A DNA stretch of 64,000 nucleotides from Phytoseiulus persimilis (lineage: Eukaryota; Arthropoda; Arachnida; Mesostigmata; Phytoseiidae), in contig CM075103.1 in the NCBI GenBank assembly GCA_037576195.1, positions 16,368,001 through 16,432,000 on the forward strand, in the 5' to 3' direction. The position numbers and the translations under genes were made by a program. A model generated the notes under the pieces. It saw nothing but the letters and a program-made list of their open reading frames with translations, ran no database searches and had not been told where the DNA came from. Positions 32,259 to 44,215 of the stretch are shown in pieces (positions within the stretch are counted from its first letter, which is position 1; the number at the start of each line of letters is the position of its first letter).

Positions 32259-34556
32259 CAGGTTGGCTTTTTTCAGTCGGGAATTCTCATGCACGATCTC
32301 GTTTAGGCCATAACTTTCTCAGTTCATGGATTCTTCTCGAAAAGTGATCGAGAGAGGCTATCGAGGCGGTCTCTGCAAAATTCGAATGAATGCGATGGAA
32401 ATTCGGGGTCAGAAAATGGTTTCAAAAATTACACTTTTCTTTCGTGGTCTACCGAAAAGTGATCGTGAAAACGTCAATATTCATCCGATCGGACTCGTGG
32501 GGGTCGCGTTGGACGCGTGAACGGAAGCCGATCATCCGCCGGAAAACCGAAGTTATCTCATTTTCTCGAAAAATGACAAGCGATCGTATCCAACCATTTT
32601 TCAAGGGCCTGCCCGTCGGCTAATTTTATTCTCTTTGCTTTCCCTCGCTTTTCCTCTCGTAAGTCCTCAACGGGGCAGAAATGAAGGTAACTCCTGTGGT
32701 GAAACTTACTCAGAAATGAGTGAATTATCCGAATATTGAGCTGCGAGGTCGATCTGACAATTATATTTTCACCGGATATTTCCGTCCTCGGTTGCCCAAA
32801 TCATCCTTGACACCCCAGGTACACTGCCCGACAAAATGATAGCCCGACTGCTTTTTGGCTTAAAAAATCACTTTTCCTCCGAAACACTCGGCGATTCTCC
32901 CCCGGGGCCGAAACCTCCCCCGATTCGAAATCCAGAGTTCGGTTCTCATACTCCTCGGCTTCCGATTTCGGAACTTATTCAGGAAAAATGAGTTTTCGGG
33001 GCCGACAAAAATATAGCACGTTAGCGGGGAATCCTGGCTGAGACGCCCGCGTTAACAAGTATGACAACGAAGTTGGGTCCACAATAAGCCTCCTCGTTGC
33101 CTGATTCTCTCCACTCCATTTCGGTGCTGATTCCGCCATGGGTCGAGGCAAGGCTCTCGTTGAAAGTGAAAAATTTGTGATCCTGCGACTTCATACCCAG
33201 AACAAGACGCAAACCGAAATTTCTCGTATGACCGGTCGCAGCCGGAAGGTGATCAGCAACTTTTTGGCTGACCCAGAGGGTTATGGGAAGAAGAGGAGCT
33301 CGGGACGTCCGAGTGTAATCACGAGACGACAGGAAAGAACTCTACTACAAGCCGCGTCGAACAGTTCTCGGTCGGCTAGGGAGATCGCGAAAGCCGCGGG
33401 AGTGTCCTGCAGTGTACGGACGGTGCAAAGAGTGATCAAGCGTGCTCCACACTTGAAAAGGAAGAAGTTACGCGGCTGTCCGGCCCTGAAACCGATTCGC
33501 AAACTCAATCGATTAGAGTTCGCTCGCAAGCATGTCCGATGGAGTGCCGCGTGGTACGGTGTTTTGTTCTCGGATGAAAAAAGATTCACCTTGGATGGTC
33601 CCGATGGCTACGCGTACTACTTTCATGACTTGAGAAAGGAAGAGAAACGCCTCTTCAGACGTCAAATGGGTGGTGGCGGTGTCATGGTGTGGGCCGGAAT
33701 TGGTTATGATCGAAAAACGGATATAGTCTTCGTTCCCGGTCGTATGGACGCGAAGACCTACTTGAGGATCATCAAACCGCAGATACGACCGTTCAGAAAG
33801 CCCGATGCCGTGGCGTTCCCATCTCGTCCGTTCATATTCCAACAGGATAATGCCGCTGTGCACACTGCAGGACACGTGAAAGCTTACTTCGCGAGGAAAA
33901 GGATTGCCTGTCTCAAGTGGCCTGCGAAGTCACCTGACTTGAACATAATCGAGAACGTCTGGGGACATCTGTCTCGAGCGGTTTACCGAGAGAATCGTCA
34001 GTTTTCCGCCATTGATGAGCTCAAACTAGCAATAACGCAAGAATGGGAAAATCTTCCTCAAAATTACGTGCGCGATCTGTTCAGATCACTTCCCAACCGC
34101 ATGGTCGCCGTACTAGAGGCCCAAGGCAGCTCCACAGGCTATCGAGAGAGCGTCCTCAACCACCTCGACTCAAGATTTTGCAGTTCAGCAATAAATGTGC
34201 TATACTTTTGTCACCCTGCAAAATTGCATTTTTCTGAATCAAAATCGAGCCGGAGTTCTGGGAGGGACGGAAAATGAGCCGGGAACGCCTGATTGAATCT
34301 GTCATCGGTCTGACAGCGAATGACGAGGTTGCCCGCAGAATACGATCGAAAAATCCCGGAAAGTCGCAATGTGCTATCATTATGTCGGGCAGAGTATTCT
34401 TGATACGATCGCTTGCCATTTTTCGAGGAAATGAGGTAGCTTCGATCGGTTTTCCGGCGAATGACCGGCATCCTTTCGCGCGTCCAGCGCGACCCCTACG
34501 AGCTAAGAAACCTATAGCAAAAACAAGATCCGGCTCGAAAATTCCCGACTACGAAT
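32259..34556 (+). mobile_element. Tc1-family transposon with long, unequal inverted repeats
   Basis: The left end is CAGGTTGGCTTTTTTCAGTC preceded by TA. The right arm, reverse-complemented, shares the block AGTCGGGAATT near its end. Further in it shares a block around GGACGCG...GCCGGAAAACCG and one around TCGAAAAATG.CAAGCGATCG (32500–32590 left, 34385–34500 right). The left arm is longer, containing about 180 bp missing from the right arm. The right terminus is less clear: no TA is found next to it. The central gene encodes an open Tc1-type transposase. Confidence 0.78.
33138..34277 (+). CDS. Tc1-like transposase, DD34E, uninterrupted
   Basis: This is one open frame of 379 codons starting at an ATG in a favourable context (GCCATGG). 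The N-terminal half has two helix-turn-helix segments (TQTEISRMTGRSRKVISNFL; AREIAKAAGVSCSVRTVQRV) that would bind the inverted repeats. The catalytic residues are the Asp in GVLFSDEKRF, the Asp in IFQQDNAAVHTA, and the Glu in SPDLNIIENVWGHL, with exactly 34 residues between the last two, the Tc1 signature. Length is slightly above the 330–350 usual for Tc1 because the frame runs on some 40 residues past the typical end. Nothing in the reading frame is broken, so it could encode an active enzyme. Confidence 0.95.
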   Translation: MGRGKALVESEKFVILRLHTQNKTQTEISRMTGRSRKVISNFLADPEGYGKKRSSGRPSVITRRQERTLLQAASNSSRSAREIAKAAGVSCSVRTVQRVIKRAPHLKRKKLRGCPALKPIRKLNRLEFARKHVRWSAAWYGVLFSDEKRFTLDGPDGYAYYFHDLRKEEKRLFRRQMGGGGVMVWAGIGYDRKTDIVFVPGRMDAKTYLRIIKPQIRPFRKPDAVAFPSRPFIFQQDNAAVHTAGHVKAYFARKRIACLKWPAKSPDLNIIENVWGHLSRAVYRENRQFSAIDELKLAITQEWENLPQNYVRDLFRSLPNRMVAVLEAQGSSTGYRESVLNHLDSRFCSSAINVLYFCHPAKLHFSESKSSRSSGRDGK

Positions 34557-36600
34557 GACTTGTCCCGGACTGCTTAGATTCGGATCGGGAAGATATTTGA
34601 CGCCGAATCCCCTGAAACGTTTGACGACGTCTTAAAACTGCACTCGCTGATCTACAGCCAGTTTAGACACCCCACCCTCCGACCGATGTGGCTCTGCGGG
34701 TGCCGTGAAGGGGCTTCCTGGTGCCATAAGAACCGTCTCCGAGCCTATCGGAGTAGCCGCTCTCGTTCGCTGAACCATTCCAGTTCCGAACGCTGAGTTT
34801 TCCCATTCATCAAATGCGTTTGCTGTGAGGGGGTCCTCTGTGAGGAATGGTTCTTCTTATATTATCATTACCACTCAGGTTTTGCAAAACCTGGAACTCT
34901 CACTGAATCCATACGTAGAGCTCATTTTGCTTCACCTCATATCATCCGTTCCGATTTTCAGGCTGTCACTAGGTGAACACTAAATTGGTACTCTTGCTTC
35001 TCCAGATGACGTCTCCTGACGTGACGCATACGACGGGAATGTATCGATTGTCTCACTATCGATTCTCAACCCTTTCGACGCTGAAAAAGCATGAGACTCT
35101 AACTTTTGAGTGGGGCTGAAGGATGTTCTGATGATGATTTTACGAATTTCATCTTCATTTTTTGAGGCCCCGGGGCCGTGTGGGGAAGGGTTTGATGTTG
35201 CCCCCGACGCACCGTACACGCCCATCTATGTATGTATCATGAAAATCGGCGTGGGACAGTTGGTGCACACTTCTTGTGAGTGCCGTGACAGCGGAGTCTC
35301 ATCAATACCACGAGCAGAGTTCGTGCGAACCCAAGTCGCTCGAAGTCCTGCGAACCTTTTCACTGCGATTCACTCCACTCATTCCAGCACAGTGTCCTGG
35401 TGTATCGTTTTCTGCCCCACTGACTCTTGAGTAAAGGCGCTGGCTGCGCAGGTTGGGAGCCGTGGGGACGAAATGTTCTTTCAAGATCGACATCTGGAAC
35501 ATTTTCAATGACGTTCGGGATGGTTGACGAAAAGCTCCGATCTTTGAGATGGCTCTTACCCGCCTCTGTAGCTAACGGAGGATTCTTCGTTTATGACACG
35601 ACTCGTGCATCTGACAAAAAATGTGTTACTGTAGTGCTTCAAAACCGATATTCTTCATCAGCGGTAGAGATTGAGGTTACAGAATATCGTATCGCATCGA
35701 AATGGACGAATAAGAACAACGTTCCCATGAGCAAATTGCAATTTCCTCTCATTCTGCGAACTTCACAACTGACTCGTAGCTGTAAGGTTGATTATCTCGG
35801 ATGTTGTGCCGTGCGTGATGGGTGGAATGTTGGCTTCCGGAAAAAACGGCAACAGGGCGATGTACCGTACAGAGGAATCAAAACACGAATCCGCGTCCGG
35901 AGGCGCTGCAACGCCTTTTTTTGGTCGTTTGAGGTTTCGGGGCCGTTGTTGTTGGCCGGAGAATGCATTCACGCATACATGGGGGACAACCCAGGTGGTG
36001 TGAGACTAGCTCCAAAGGTGATACCCGCTGAACCCCTCTGGGACTGAGCCCAGACCAACTCCTCAGTAAGAAAACTCTGCAGCATTGGCAACTGGTGTGG
36101 CATTACTTCCAGTGCTAGGGAGACATCTTTCTTGTTCGTCCGTTTTCCTTATTATGTTGTTTCTTACAGACTCGCCGCCGCTTTGTCACATGTCATGTTG
36201 CTCAGAGGTGAGCCGGTAACTGTGGCGGCGCTCACCGTGTTCGCCGTGTTGCTAGGGTGGGCGGTCTAGTGAGCCGTCGCTTTTTGGATGGAGAATAGGT
36301 ATGCGTGTGAGTTCCCGTGTCCTGTAAGGACTTGGGACGTGTTTCCGGAGTTGCGATTCACGCACGCCGGAACATCTAGCACGCGGACGTAGGTTCACCG
36401 GCTTTTCGTGGATGAATACCAATTTCCTTGCCATTTCGCGATGTCTTTGATTTCCTCATCTTTTCTCGGCGGCTCTTCCTCCTCGTCCGTGTCATATCCT
36501 TTGTCTTGCTTATTGTTTTTCCCGCACAGGATAACTCTCTCTTCCACTAGTAGCGGCCAGGGGGTTGTCCTCGCCAGGACGAGTGGAGGGTCAGTCGACG
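34557..36600. other. Single-copy stretch, no supported gene
   Basis: The largest open frame (35427–36047, plus) has no recognised domain and resembles random coding. A minus-strand frame at 35763–35972 overlaps it. A perfect 18-bp palindrome CAGGTTTTGCAAAACCTG lies near 34877. A short CT-rich run is at 36450–36500. Confidence 0.45.
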
Positions 36601-36660
36601 CGGTCCGCTAGTAACGGGTTATCCTTATCGCGGATGTGTGTTGTTCCCTCCCCGAGGTAT

Positions 36661-37019
36661 TTATGTTGCCCCGGAATCGAAGTGCCCTGATCGCCATATC
36701 GGTGCTGCGTAGAGGGCAATCGATTCGATGACCATTGCGAGCCTAAGTTCTTGAGCTTCGGAGGCGCCGTGCGTCCGAGGAAGAATTCCGGCGATGCGCT
36801 GCGACGCTCGGGGATACCGCCTCGAGATACGTGGGAGACTTTCCTGACCATGAAGGCCACTCGGCACGAGCCTGGAAACCTGCAATCGTGGGTCACTCGC
36901 GTGAGCCAGAGGCGAAGCAGCTTGTATCGAACGGTCTTCGGGTTCGCTCCATGGAGCTCATGAAGCAACGCTTGGCTTACGTAGATTGAATCATTGTGAA
37001 GATAAGTCAGGTGGGTCAT
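36661..37019 (-). pseudogene. LINE reverse-transcriptase remnant
   Basis: The frame 36885–36661 reads HGASEAQELRLAMVIES followed by IALYAAPIWR, the motif after the RT core in I/R1/Jockey-type LINEs (usually near VVESxLLYGAPIW). An overlapping minus frame continues upstream to 37019 in another frame. It is short, with frame changes; family membership beyond LINE is not determined. It is not obviously the same family as the element at 17.7–23.7 kb. Confidence 0.55.
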
Positions 37020-39229
37020 AAGTGCTCGAAAGTGCGAGCTCTAGTGACACTTACCTCGATAACCTCTTCGCCTGGAGAACTGTACGCTGTCCTGGAACTC
37101 CTGATCGTGCTCCCTGCAGCATTGAGAAGCCAGTTCCTCTTCCCCATATTTTTCCATTAGTTTCAGTTGTGCCATCATTTCCTCAATGGTCTCGAAGTCT
37201 TCGCGGAGTCTTTTCGGAGTTCGGAGCCGTCGACCGATGACTTCTTCAATCCGCCCTCAAGTTCCGTAGAGTTCTTTTTAAAAGCACTTGCTCAGGGAAG
37301 ATATCACCCCTGAGCCGGACCAAAGTTTTGTTAATACTCTATTAATGAAGCTCGACGGGATTCCAGTTTCAGTGATGACTCATGATGAGGAATCGGAGGG
37401 CTGGGATGGTGTAGGAACCCACGTGATCGCAATCTCGTGTTTGAGCACGAAGAGCGGGGTTCGGCCGTTCTCCATGAAACCGGTGCGAGGGACAGGCCAC
37501 GGGAAGTCTATCAAGTGCCCACAAGGAACCGGAATAACTCCAATCTCGCGGAATAGTCGTGCTTTCGTCGGTCGGTCCCGAAGAATCCACTAAAAGGCTG
37601 TTACGTGCAGACCCGAGGGCGGCCGCCAATCAGTCATTCATCGGTCCTGAACACTTGCCGTCTCTGCGAGCCATCCAGCTCAAAGGACAACGGAAACTTG
37701 GAAGATTCTGTGATCAAAGTCGGGTAACTCAGCGTAACAATCCCGTTTCGGTCCGACGGCATCACTGCGGACATCTGAGAAGGGAAAGAACACTTAGAGG
37801 GAGTCAACTTTACGAGGACAACATTCTGCGGTGCTTGAGCAGCCCGCATCATGCTCCCTCACATCAATGAAGACTCGACGGCGTACATGCTTGTGAACGG
37901 ATAGTACTCACTGTTGCACGACGAGCGAAACCGTACCGACCGTACTGGACGCATGGATTTTTGATCGAACTTCCCCTCTTGCCTCCGAAAGTCACAACTC
38001 GGACCATTAGGTTCCGATTTCAGAGAAGGAGGAAGCCTCAAAGCGCTTGAGCGAAGAGCTACATTCTCAAACTTCCCAGTCGGCTCAATATCAAGAGAGT
38101 TATGTCGAGTCGTAGTGGACATGTTTTCTCTGCTATCGGAGTTGGAGGGGCTCCCAGAACGTGATGAAATCGAATCTTGAAGTTCTGTGCAAGCTGACAT
38201 CCCCACTCGAGCAGGGAGAGTGTTTGCCCTGAGTTTAAACTTGATGCTTCCCGTTCTGACCATCGGTCACATTCTGACCGCAGAGGACTGTACAGGCAAT
38301 TTCAATAAAGTAAGATCAAGAACTTAACACCGGCAGCAGACTTCAACGCCCATGTTGGCTTCCTTGCTTCTTCCGAAGACCGTGATGAAGTGGATAGAAT
38401 CATTGATTTGGGTTCGTTGGAATCAACTGGTAAGTCTTGTGCGATCAGTATGGGACCTATGATCAGTATTGGGAGCGTCGGCTCGAAACCCCTTGGGAGA
38501 CATAAAAATCATAGGGCGTCCAATTCAACTTGACAGGACTGTGCTATTATTCAGCCGAGTTGCGAGCAAAAGAGGAGCAGCTCTATTCCAGCTTTCCAGT
38601 GCTCCTTGATTTTTTGAGACTGGATCCGGTTTGGCCGAATAATGATTTCCGAAAGACAATGGGGGAGAGTCTCCAGCCAAAGGCGCATCCCTGAACGTCG
38701 CCCAAAAGACTCGAGGTGAGGGGAGCGAAGTCCTCGACGTTCAAGCGGATAGCGACTTGAAACTAGATTCCGCAAAGCAGGATCGACTCTGACTCGAACA
38801 TTTCATCCTATCCAGGGTAAATAGTCTGTCAACTTCCCAGCTTTCTTCAGACGTCACCAACCTCCCGCAGAGGTTGGTCACCCATGCGACGATCTTCATT
38901 GAGTCCGGAAGAACCGTATTCGTCTCCACGTGCGTTATGTTTATGACCTTATTCTTGCTATGGTCCTCACAGTGTAGGGCTCGCAAAGTTCTCAGAGCTG
39001 TCGAGAGCTTATTGTTTACGTTCTGGTGATGTTGGCTGCAGGCGGGCGAGCCTCGTCAAGTTTGACGTGTGTGTCGTTTCGATTGGAACACTACCCAAGC
39101 GGGTTAGCTCTCCTATTAGCTCTATTGTCAACTTGCGCGCCGCGACGATTCACTTGATGCCCTAATCAACCATAGAAATTCCATTTGGCCGACATCACCA
39201 TCTACTCCTATTAGAACGGCGACTTCAAA
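37020..39229. other. Single-copy stretch with exon-like open frames, gene unresolved
   Basis: On minus, a frame of about 80–95 codons at about 39030–38741 (INITHVETNTVLPDSMKIVA) looks coding and has a possible acceptor CTGCAG just upstream. Frames at 38263–37860 and 37852–37634 (MPSDRNGIVTLSYPTLITES) are separated by a consensus donor GTGAGT near 37911 (read on minus). I could not join them in a phase-consistent model or name a family. On plus, AADFNAHVGF near 38337 resembles a LINE endonuclease motif, so part of the stretch may be retroelement debris. Confidence 0.35.
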
Positions 39230-42063
39230 ATGAGACACGCAGCCGAATTACTTTTCCGCCTCCTTTGTATGATTGAGGTGAGTCAGCTGAAGGGTTTCGT
39301 CATGAACCTGCAGCGGAGGAGAACGCCTCAAAAGTCGTTTACTTTTTCGATCAAAACCGCCCCAGACACCGGTTGCTGTATATTTGACAGAAGTCAGCAG
39401 AGTAACTATGAGAGCCGAATGAACCGAGATTCGAGTGTTTCCCCAGCTGGCGAAGTCTATGAACATCAACCATGACGACGCGAAGGAAGATCGCTACAAC
39501 CACGCCTGGAGAATACCTGACCTCAAGGGTACTGGACTCGTGGTTCTCGACGGAGACATCGTTGCGCCGTGGGAGGATAATAGAGAAACATACTTGAGGA
39601 AAGGATTGAAATTTGACTCGTTCTTCGACCGTATGCTCAAGTGGCCTGACGGAGTCATATCCTACTGGTTCGATCCAGGTCGGTAACCGCATTACGGACG
39701 GATGAGATGATGAGTATAATTGCCGAGTTCTGAGATCAAGCGATTCATTGAGGTAGTGATACCGGAAAAGCGGGCGTTTCCTCCCCAACCCACGCGTCCG
39801 CACCCTCTGTTGACTCGTGGTTGCGGGCTCTCCGGCGCCCAGTGCCCAAAGTCTCCATCCGTCGGGAGAAGGATACAGTTCAATGGATTGCTCGAATCAT
39901 CTTCGGCTCGGGTTGTGACTGCTGGTCTATGGATCAGGGGTGTCAACTCCCTCCTCCTCCTTGAATGAAGTTCCCGCATTGAAGAAAGGCGTCTTGGACC
40001 CTGTTCTGAGCGCGACCGTGATGCAGTAAATCGGGAAGCTTCATCCGATTTCCGTTCCAGTGTTACCCAGCCGACACCGTAGAATCATACAAGATGCCAT
40101 GAAGCACTGGGAGGAGAACACGTGCCTCAAATTCGTTCCCGCCAACCCCTACCAATTCACCTTCTACGTTAACTTCCGTAGCGATCGAGACGGGTGAGTT
40201 CCAGAACTATTTCCGGCTCGAAAATCGTGGGATTCATCTTATTGCGATCCGAGTCGAAGGGACACGCCCGACCGGAGCTCCACCGGAAATTCCGCGGCAT
40301 CGCGCCGAGACTTAGGGGTTAAAGCGAAACGCTCGGTGGGATAACATCTCTGTGATGCTGAACGTGCGAGGAACAGATGCTTCTTTCATCGCTTATTGTT
40401 GGGGTTTTCCACGACACGTGCGACAACGGGTTGTCGAAATCGACGGCCTCATTGGCGCTCTCGACTGCTCCGGAGGAGACAGTGTCGATCAGTTACGACT
40501 GGTAACCGCCACCGTTTCTACCAGGTGCTACTCTTTACTCGGCCGTTTCCTGTTCGGTCAAGACATCAATCTCGGCGATGGTTGTGTTCGGGTGAGTGAG
40601 GGAGGATTCATCCAGTTTCCGAGGCGTGAAGACTCTACCTTGTGGTGATTGGGATCTGTTTTGCTGCAGCATCGAACCGCCATTCATGAGATAGGACACG
40701 CCATCGGCTTCTACCACGAGCAGTCTCGCAGAGATCGAGACGATTTCATCAAAATTATTTGGAAGAATATGGAAGAGAGCGAAAGCAGACAATTCCGCAA
40801 GGCAAGCGACGATCCAAAAGGAGTGCCATACGACTTTTCATCTGTCATGCAGTACGGGGAATCGGTGAGCGCTGTGATTCTTGATCCGTTCAAATAATAA
40901 TTTAATCCCAGACGTACAACTCACACATCTCAGTCGCAATAACACGCTAGCGGTCTAGGGCACGAAAAGATCATCATGTATTTGAAATGATTGATTTATA
41001 TTCAGGCCTTCACTTCGGATATTGAGAAGAACACGATCGTAACGCTCAACCCCTTCATGCAGCTGTCCCTCGGCGGCGAGGAGTTATCTTTCCGAGATCG
41101 CAAACTGGCCAACGCCATGTATAGTTGTGATCGTTTGTGTCATTCTCAATGAAGAGCGAATCTGAGATAGACCCGTCGTGAACCCTCCGAACAGTTCTGG
41201 ATCAAGACATTGATTTCGATTCCAGAAAATTGCCGTAATAGAGGTGAACTGAAATGTGAGAACGAGGGCTTCATGTTCCAACGTCACGGCCAGAATGGGA
41301 ATTGCAGCTGCATGTGTCCTCCCAATACTTCAGGAGCTCGATGTGAAATACTCCTGGATCGTAGCTATTACGGTGGGTATCTGCGGAGATGCTCCAAAAT
41401 CGAGGTTGGGAGATCCTGATTGATTTTTCCCATTCAGAGTATCCGAAATGCGGCGGCAACATCACCTCTGAAGGAACGATACAGACTCCAAATGCTCCGA
41501 AAACCATGTACGAAGACGGTGGTTGCATTTTCTGGATCCAAGTACGTATGGGAGTTCTCTGCTGCAGCGGACCTTTTGCCGAAACTATTGTGCAAAACAC
41601 GAAATTCGGCATTCAGCCGCCTCCAATCCAATCCGGGTCTGTGTTTCCGATTCTAGGCCCCACAAGGCAAACACGTCCAAATCGAGTTCAGTCTCTTCAA
41701 GTACGAGAATCGTCGACGCAGTGTCAAGATTCCAAAGTCGGGGCTGAAATGCCGAGGTGAACGTGTGGAAATCCGTACTTCAAGCCTCTTTGAAGGCAAA
41801 ATGTGAGTGTGCCTGATCAACTTCAGGCTGGGTATTTAAGTGGGCTCGATCGACGCCACCCGAGCGGTGCGAATTCTGACGGTTTTCTCAATTTCATAAT
41901 TTGACTGCAATGCTACAGGTACTGTGGGAATGATCTCGAGGGGGGAAACATCACGTCAACCACGGGGAGTATGATAATTATCGCAACTCCGAAATATTCT
42001 GGATCACCGGGTGGCTTCAGAGGAACTGTTCGTTTCGTGGATGTGCAGAAAAAAACGAGCTAG
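39230..42063 (+). CDS. Astacin-family zinc metalloprotease with EGF and CUB domains (10 exons)
   Basis: A phase-consistent model has exons 39230–39277, 39447–39678, 40061–40193, 40525–40591, 40670–40864, 41006–41132, 41226–41372, 41438–41541, 41657–41802 and 41919–42063, giving 447 residues. A short hydrophobic N-terminus and a propeptide (VVLDGDIVAPWE) precede the catalytic domain, which starts about YWFDPVLPSRHRRI. Exon 5 carries the zinc site HEIGHAIGFYHEQSRRDRD and the Met-turn SVMQYG, both complete. Exon 4 gives CYSLLGR with FGQDINLGDGCV. Exon 7 is an EGF-like module (NCSCMCPPNTSGARCE). Exons 8–10 form one CUB domain with four cysteines (PKCGG, GGCIFW, LKCRG, MYCG). Secreted astacins of this plan cut extracellular matrix, egg-envelope or growth-factor targets; the substrate here is unknown. 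It lies in single-copy DNA between the duplicated blocks. Confidence 0.95.
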
Positions 42064-42411
42064 CGGGGGGCTCGCCAATGGATTCAGCTGATTATCGCGG
42101 ATCATACCAACAACACGATTAAACATAATAATTGACGTTGGAGTCATCCAACGATCGATATCGACCGGCAACTGTTTTTGTGATAGCTCCGTGTGGGAAG
42201 TCGATCGGGAGTCTCCGGGGCTCCTCCTGCCGAATAAAAAGAACATGACAACCATTTAGTTATCTATCTCTACGGTTCGCGTCAATCTATCGTCAACTCT
42301 TGCATCGCCCTCTTGCTCTACTGCATCGCCCATCAAAGTTTGTTATCATCCCTGGAGTCCGAGTTTGGATCTTGATTTCCGGACGACGGCCCGCTGGGGG
42401 GCTCTCTCAAG
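42064..42411. other. Short spacer, nothing recognised
   Basis: This lies between the astacin stop codon and a LINE remnant. It probably includes the astacin 3' UTR; an AATAAA string is at about 42233–42238. Confidence 0.4.
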
Positions 42412-43053
42412 TTGGTCACGTCGGACATCCGAAAAATGAAGGACTTCTTCGGTGTGTCGGGGTTGGAGCTCAACGGCGACAAGTGCGAGGTATTCGCGCT
42501 CTCTGATGCCCCTCACGTGCGGTTGGAGTCCTTCCAGAGTGTCCGTCAGCTACTCGGTGGAGCCCGCCTTCTGCCCGACTCGCAGTTGGAGCTCCTTGGA
42601 GCACCTTTGAACGGCCGGTCAATGGAGAGAGTCCTGAGGAAGGAACTGTCCTCGCTCGACTTGTGGTGTTCGCGCCTTCCGCTGCTGGAAGCTTACCCGG
42701 CATTGTATCTGATCCGATGCTCACTCTCCGCCCCTCGCGTTATTTACGTGCTTCGGCGCGCCGACGCCGAGACCTTCCCGGACCTTCTTCCGCTGTTCGA
42801 CGAGAAGCTCCGGGCCTGTTTGAGCACTGTCTTGAACATCGACCTAACCAGCGCCGAATCGTGGAGACAGGCTACTTTACCCGTTAGATCTGGGGGCCTG
42901 GGGGTCCGAGCAATCACGGACTCGGCGACCAGCTCACACTTTGGCTCCTTGTGTCAATTCGGAGAGCTAGCGGCGAGCTTCTCGCCACCTGAAGTTGCCG
43001 CCCACCTCGGGAACAGGATCGAGGCTCTTTCTCAGAGATTTCTGACTCGATGA
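42412..43053 (+). pseudogene. Non-LTR retroelement RT C-terminal remnant
   Basis: This open frame of 213 codons begins inside an RT thumb-like segment (GLELNGDKCEVFALSD), then LELLGAPLNG, then APRVIYVLRRAD and ATLPVRSGGLGVRAITDSA. That sequence of motifs follows the YxDD box in a widespread class of invertebrate non-LTR elements. The N-terminal RT core is missing. The remnant ends about 30 bp before the left limit of duplication copy 2. Confidence 0.65.
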
Positions 43054-43739
43054 CATGCCATCCCAGATGAGATCTCGCAGGCCGAGTTGAACAATGATTG
43101 AGACTTGCATGCGATTCCGTCCATCTGATTTGAGTTCAGGCGATAGTGGAAAACTCTCAAGAGCCATCAACTCAGATAAAACCGGATACGCGCCTCTAGA
43201 GGGTTCAGAACCGGCGGTCGACGACGTTTCAAGACGTATCTCAACCTCCCTCCCCCCCCCCTAAGCTCACCGCCCTGGACACGCCACTGCTTCAGAGATA
43301 GGTGGTATGAATTGTAAGGACGGTTAGCTCGAGAATAGCTGGCACTCAGAATATGAAAAGTTAGCATCAGTTATACTCAGCAAGGTGGATATGGCCGTCC
43401 GCGAAAGTCTCCGAGACCGTGTACTAAATCGCCAACGGGACCGTCCGGTAGGGTCGACGGCGACGGCGCAGTCTACGAGTGTCCAAGGGATAGACCCCTG
43501 AAGTATACGGTACCGTATAAGAGTGCCTACGAGGGTTTGAAAGTGTCGATAGGAGTGTTCGCAGGCGTCTACGGAAGTCTACGAGCTCCAACGAAACCGT
43601 CTACGAGTGTCAACGAGTGTTCGAGGTTCCACGATCGCAAGTGACAAGATGAGCTTCAGAAACACCCGAAGAAGCAGCTCAACGCTGCAACCCGCCAGCA
43701 GAAGCATGTGGTTTGGTGTTGGTATCCATTCACTCATAG

Positions 43740-44215
43740 ATAGTGGTGGTCAATGGAAAAGAGCCACCCTCAGAGATCGGGGCTTTTCTTCAGCCATCCA
43801 TTGCTCTTCTGAAAATGTCCCGAATTCCGATATTAAAGAAGGTGTCTCGTAGACGAATGAGAGCTTCCCGGACAGCATTCTTGAGGGAGAGTTCCGTCAT
43901 AACGGAGACATTTGACTCCGGAGTTTGCCAATTTTTTGATTCCGGTAAGTCGGAACGACGGTGGATGCGCGCACCCATGAGTGCATAATATTCAAGCACA
44001 GGAGAAACGCTTCAGATTTTTCCAAGATTTTCTGAAATCGGTCCACTAGGTCGAGAGCTATGGACGCCATTTTTCCTCTAAAATGCTGCCCGCAACGAGA
44101 AGCTCCCTCCTTCCTCTACGAGATGCTGATTTATTATCGAAATGCGGAACATTTTTAGAAGAGCAATGAATGTTGGAAAAAATCTCCGATCTCTCAGGTT
44201 CTTCTCAGCGTACAG
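43740..44215. mobile_element. Foldback element A remnant in copy 2
   Basis: The left arm matches 3045–3355 closely, but the sequence jumps at about 44065 to what is position 3796 in copy 1. The loop and the inner half of the right arm (about 440 bp) are missing, so only a short part of the inverted pair is left. Confidence 0.7.

Noticed and set aside
34877..34894. Perfect 18-bp palindrome as a terminator or operator
   Set aside because: Isolated in single-copy DNA without an adjacent gene; chance cannot be excluded.
35427..36047. 206-codon plus frame
   Set aside because: No recognisable domain, composition like random sequence, and an overlapping minus frame. Not enough to call a gene.
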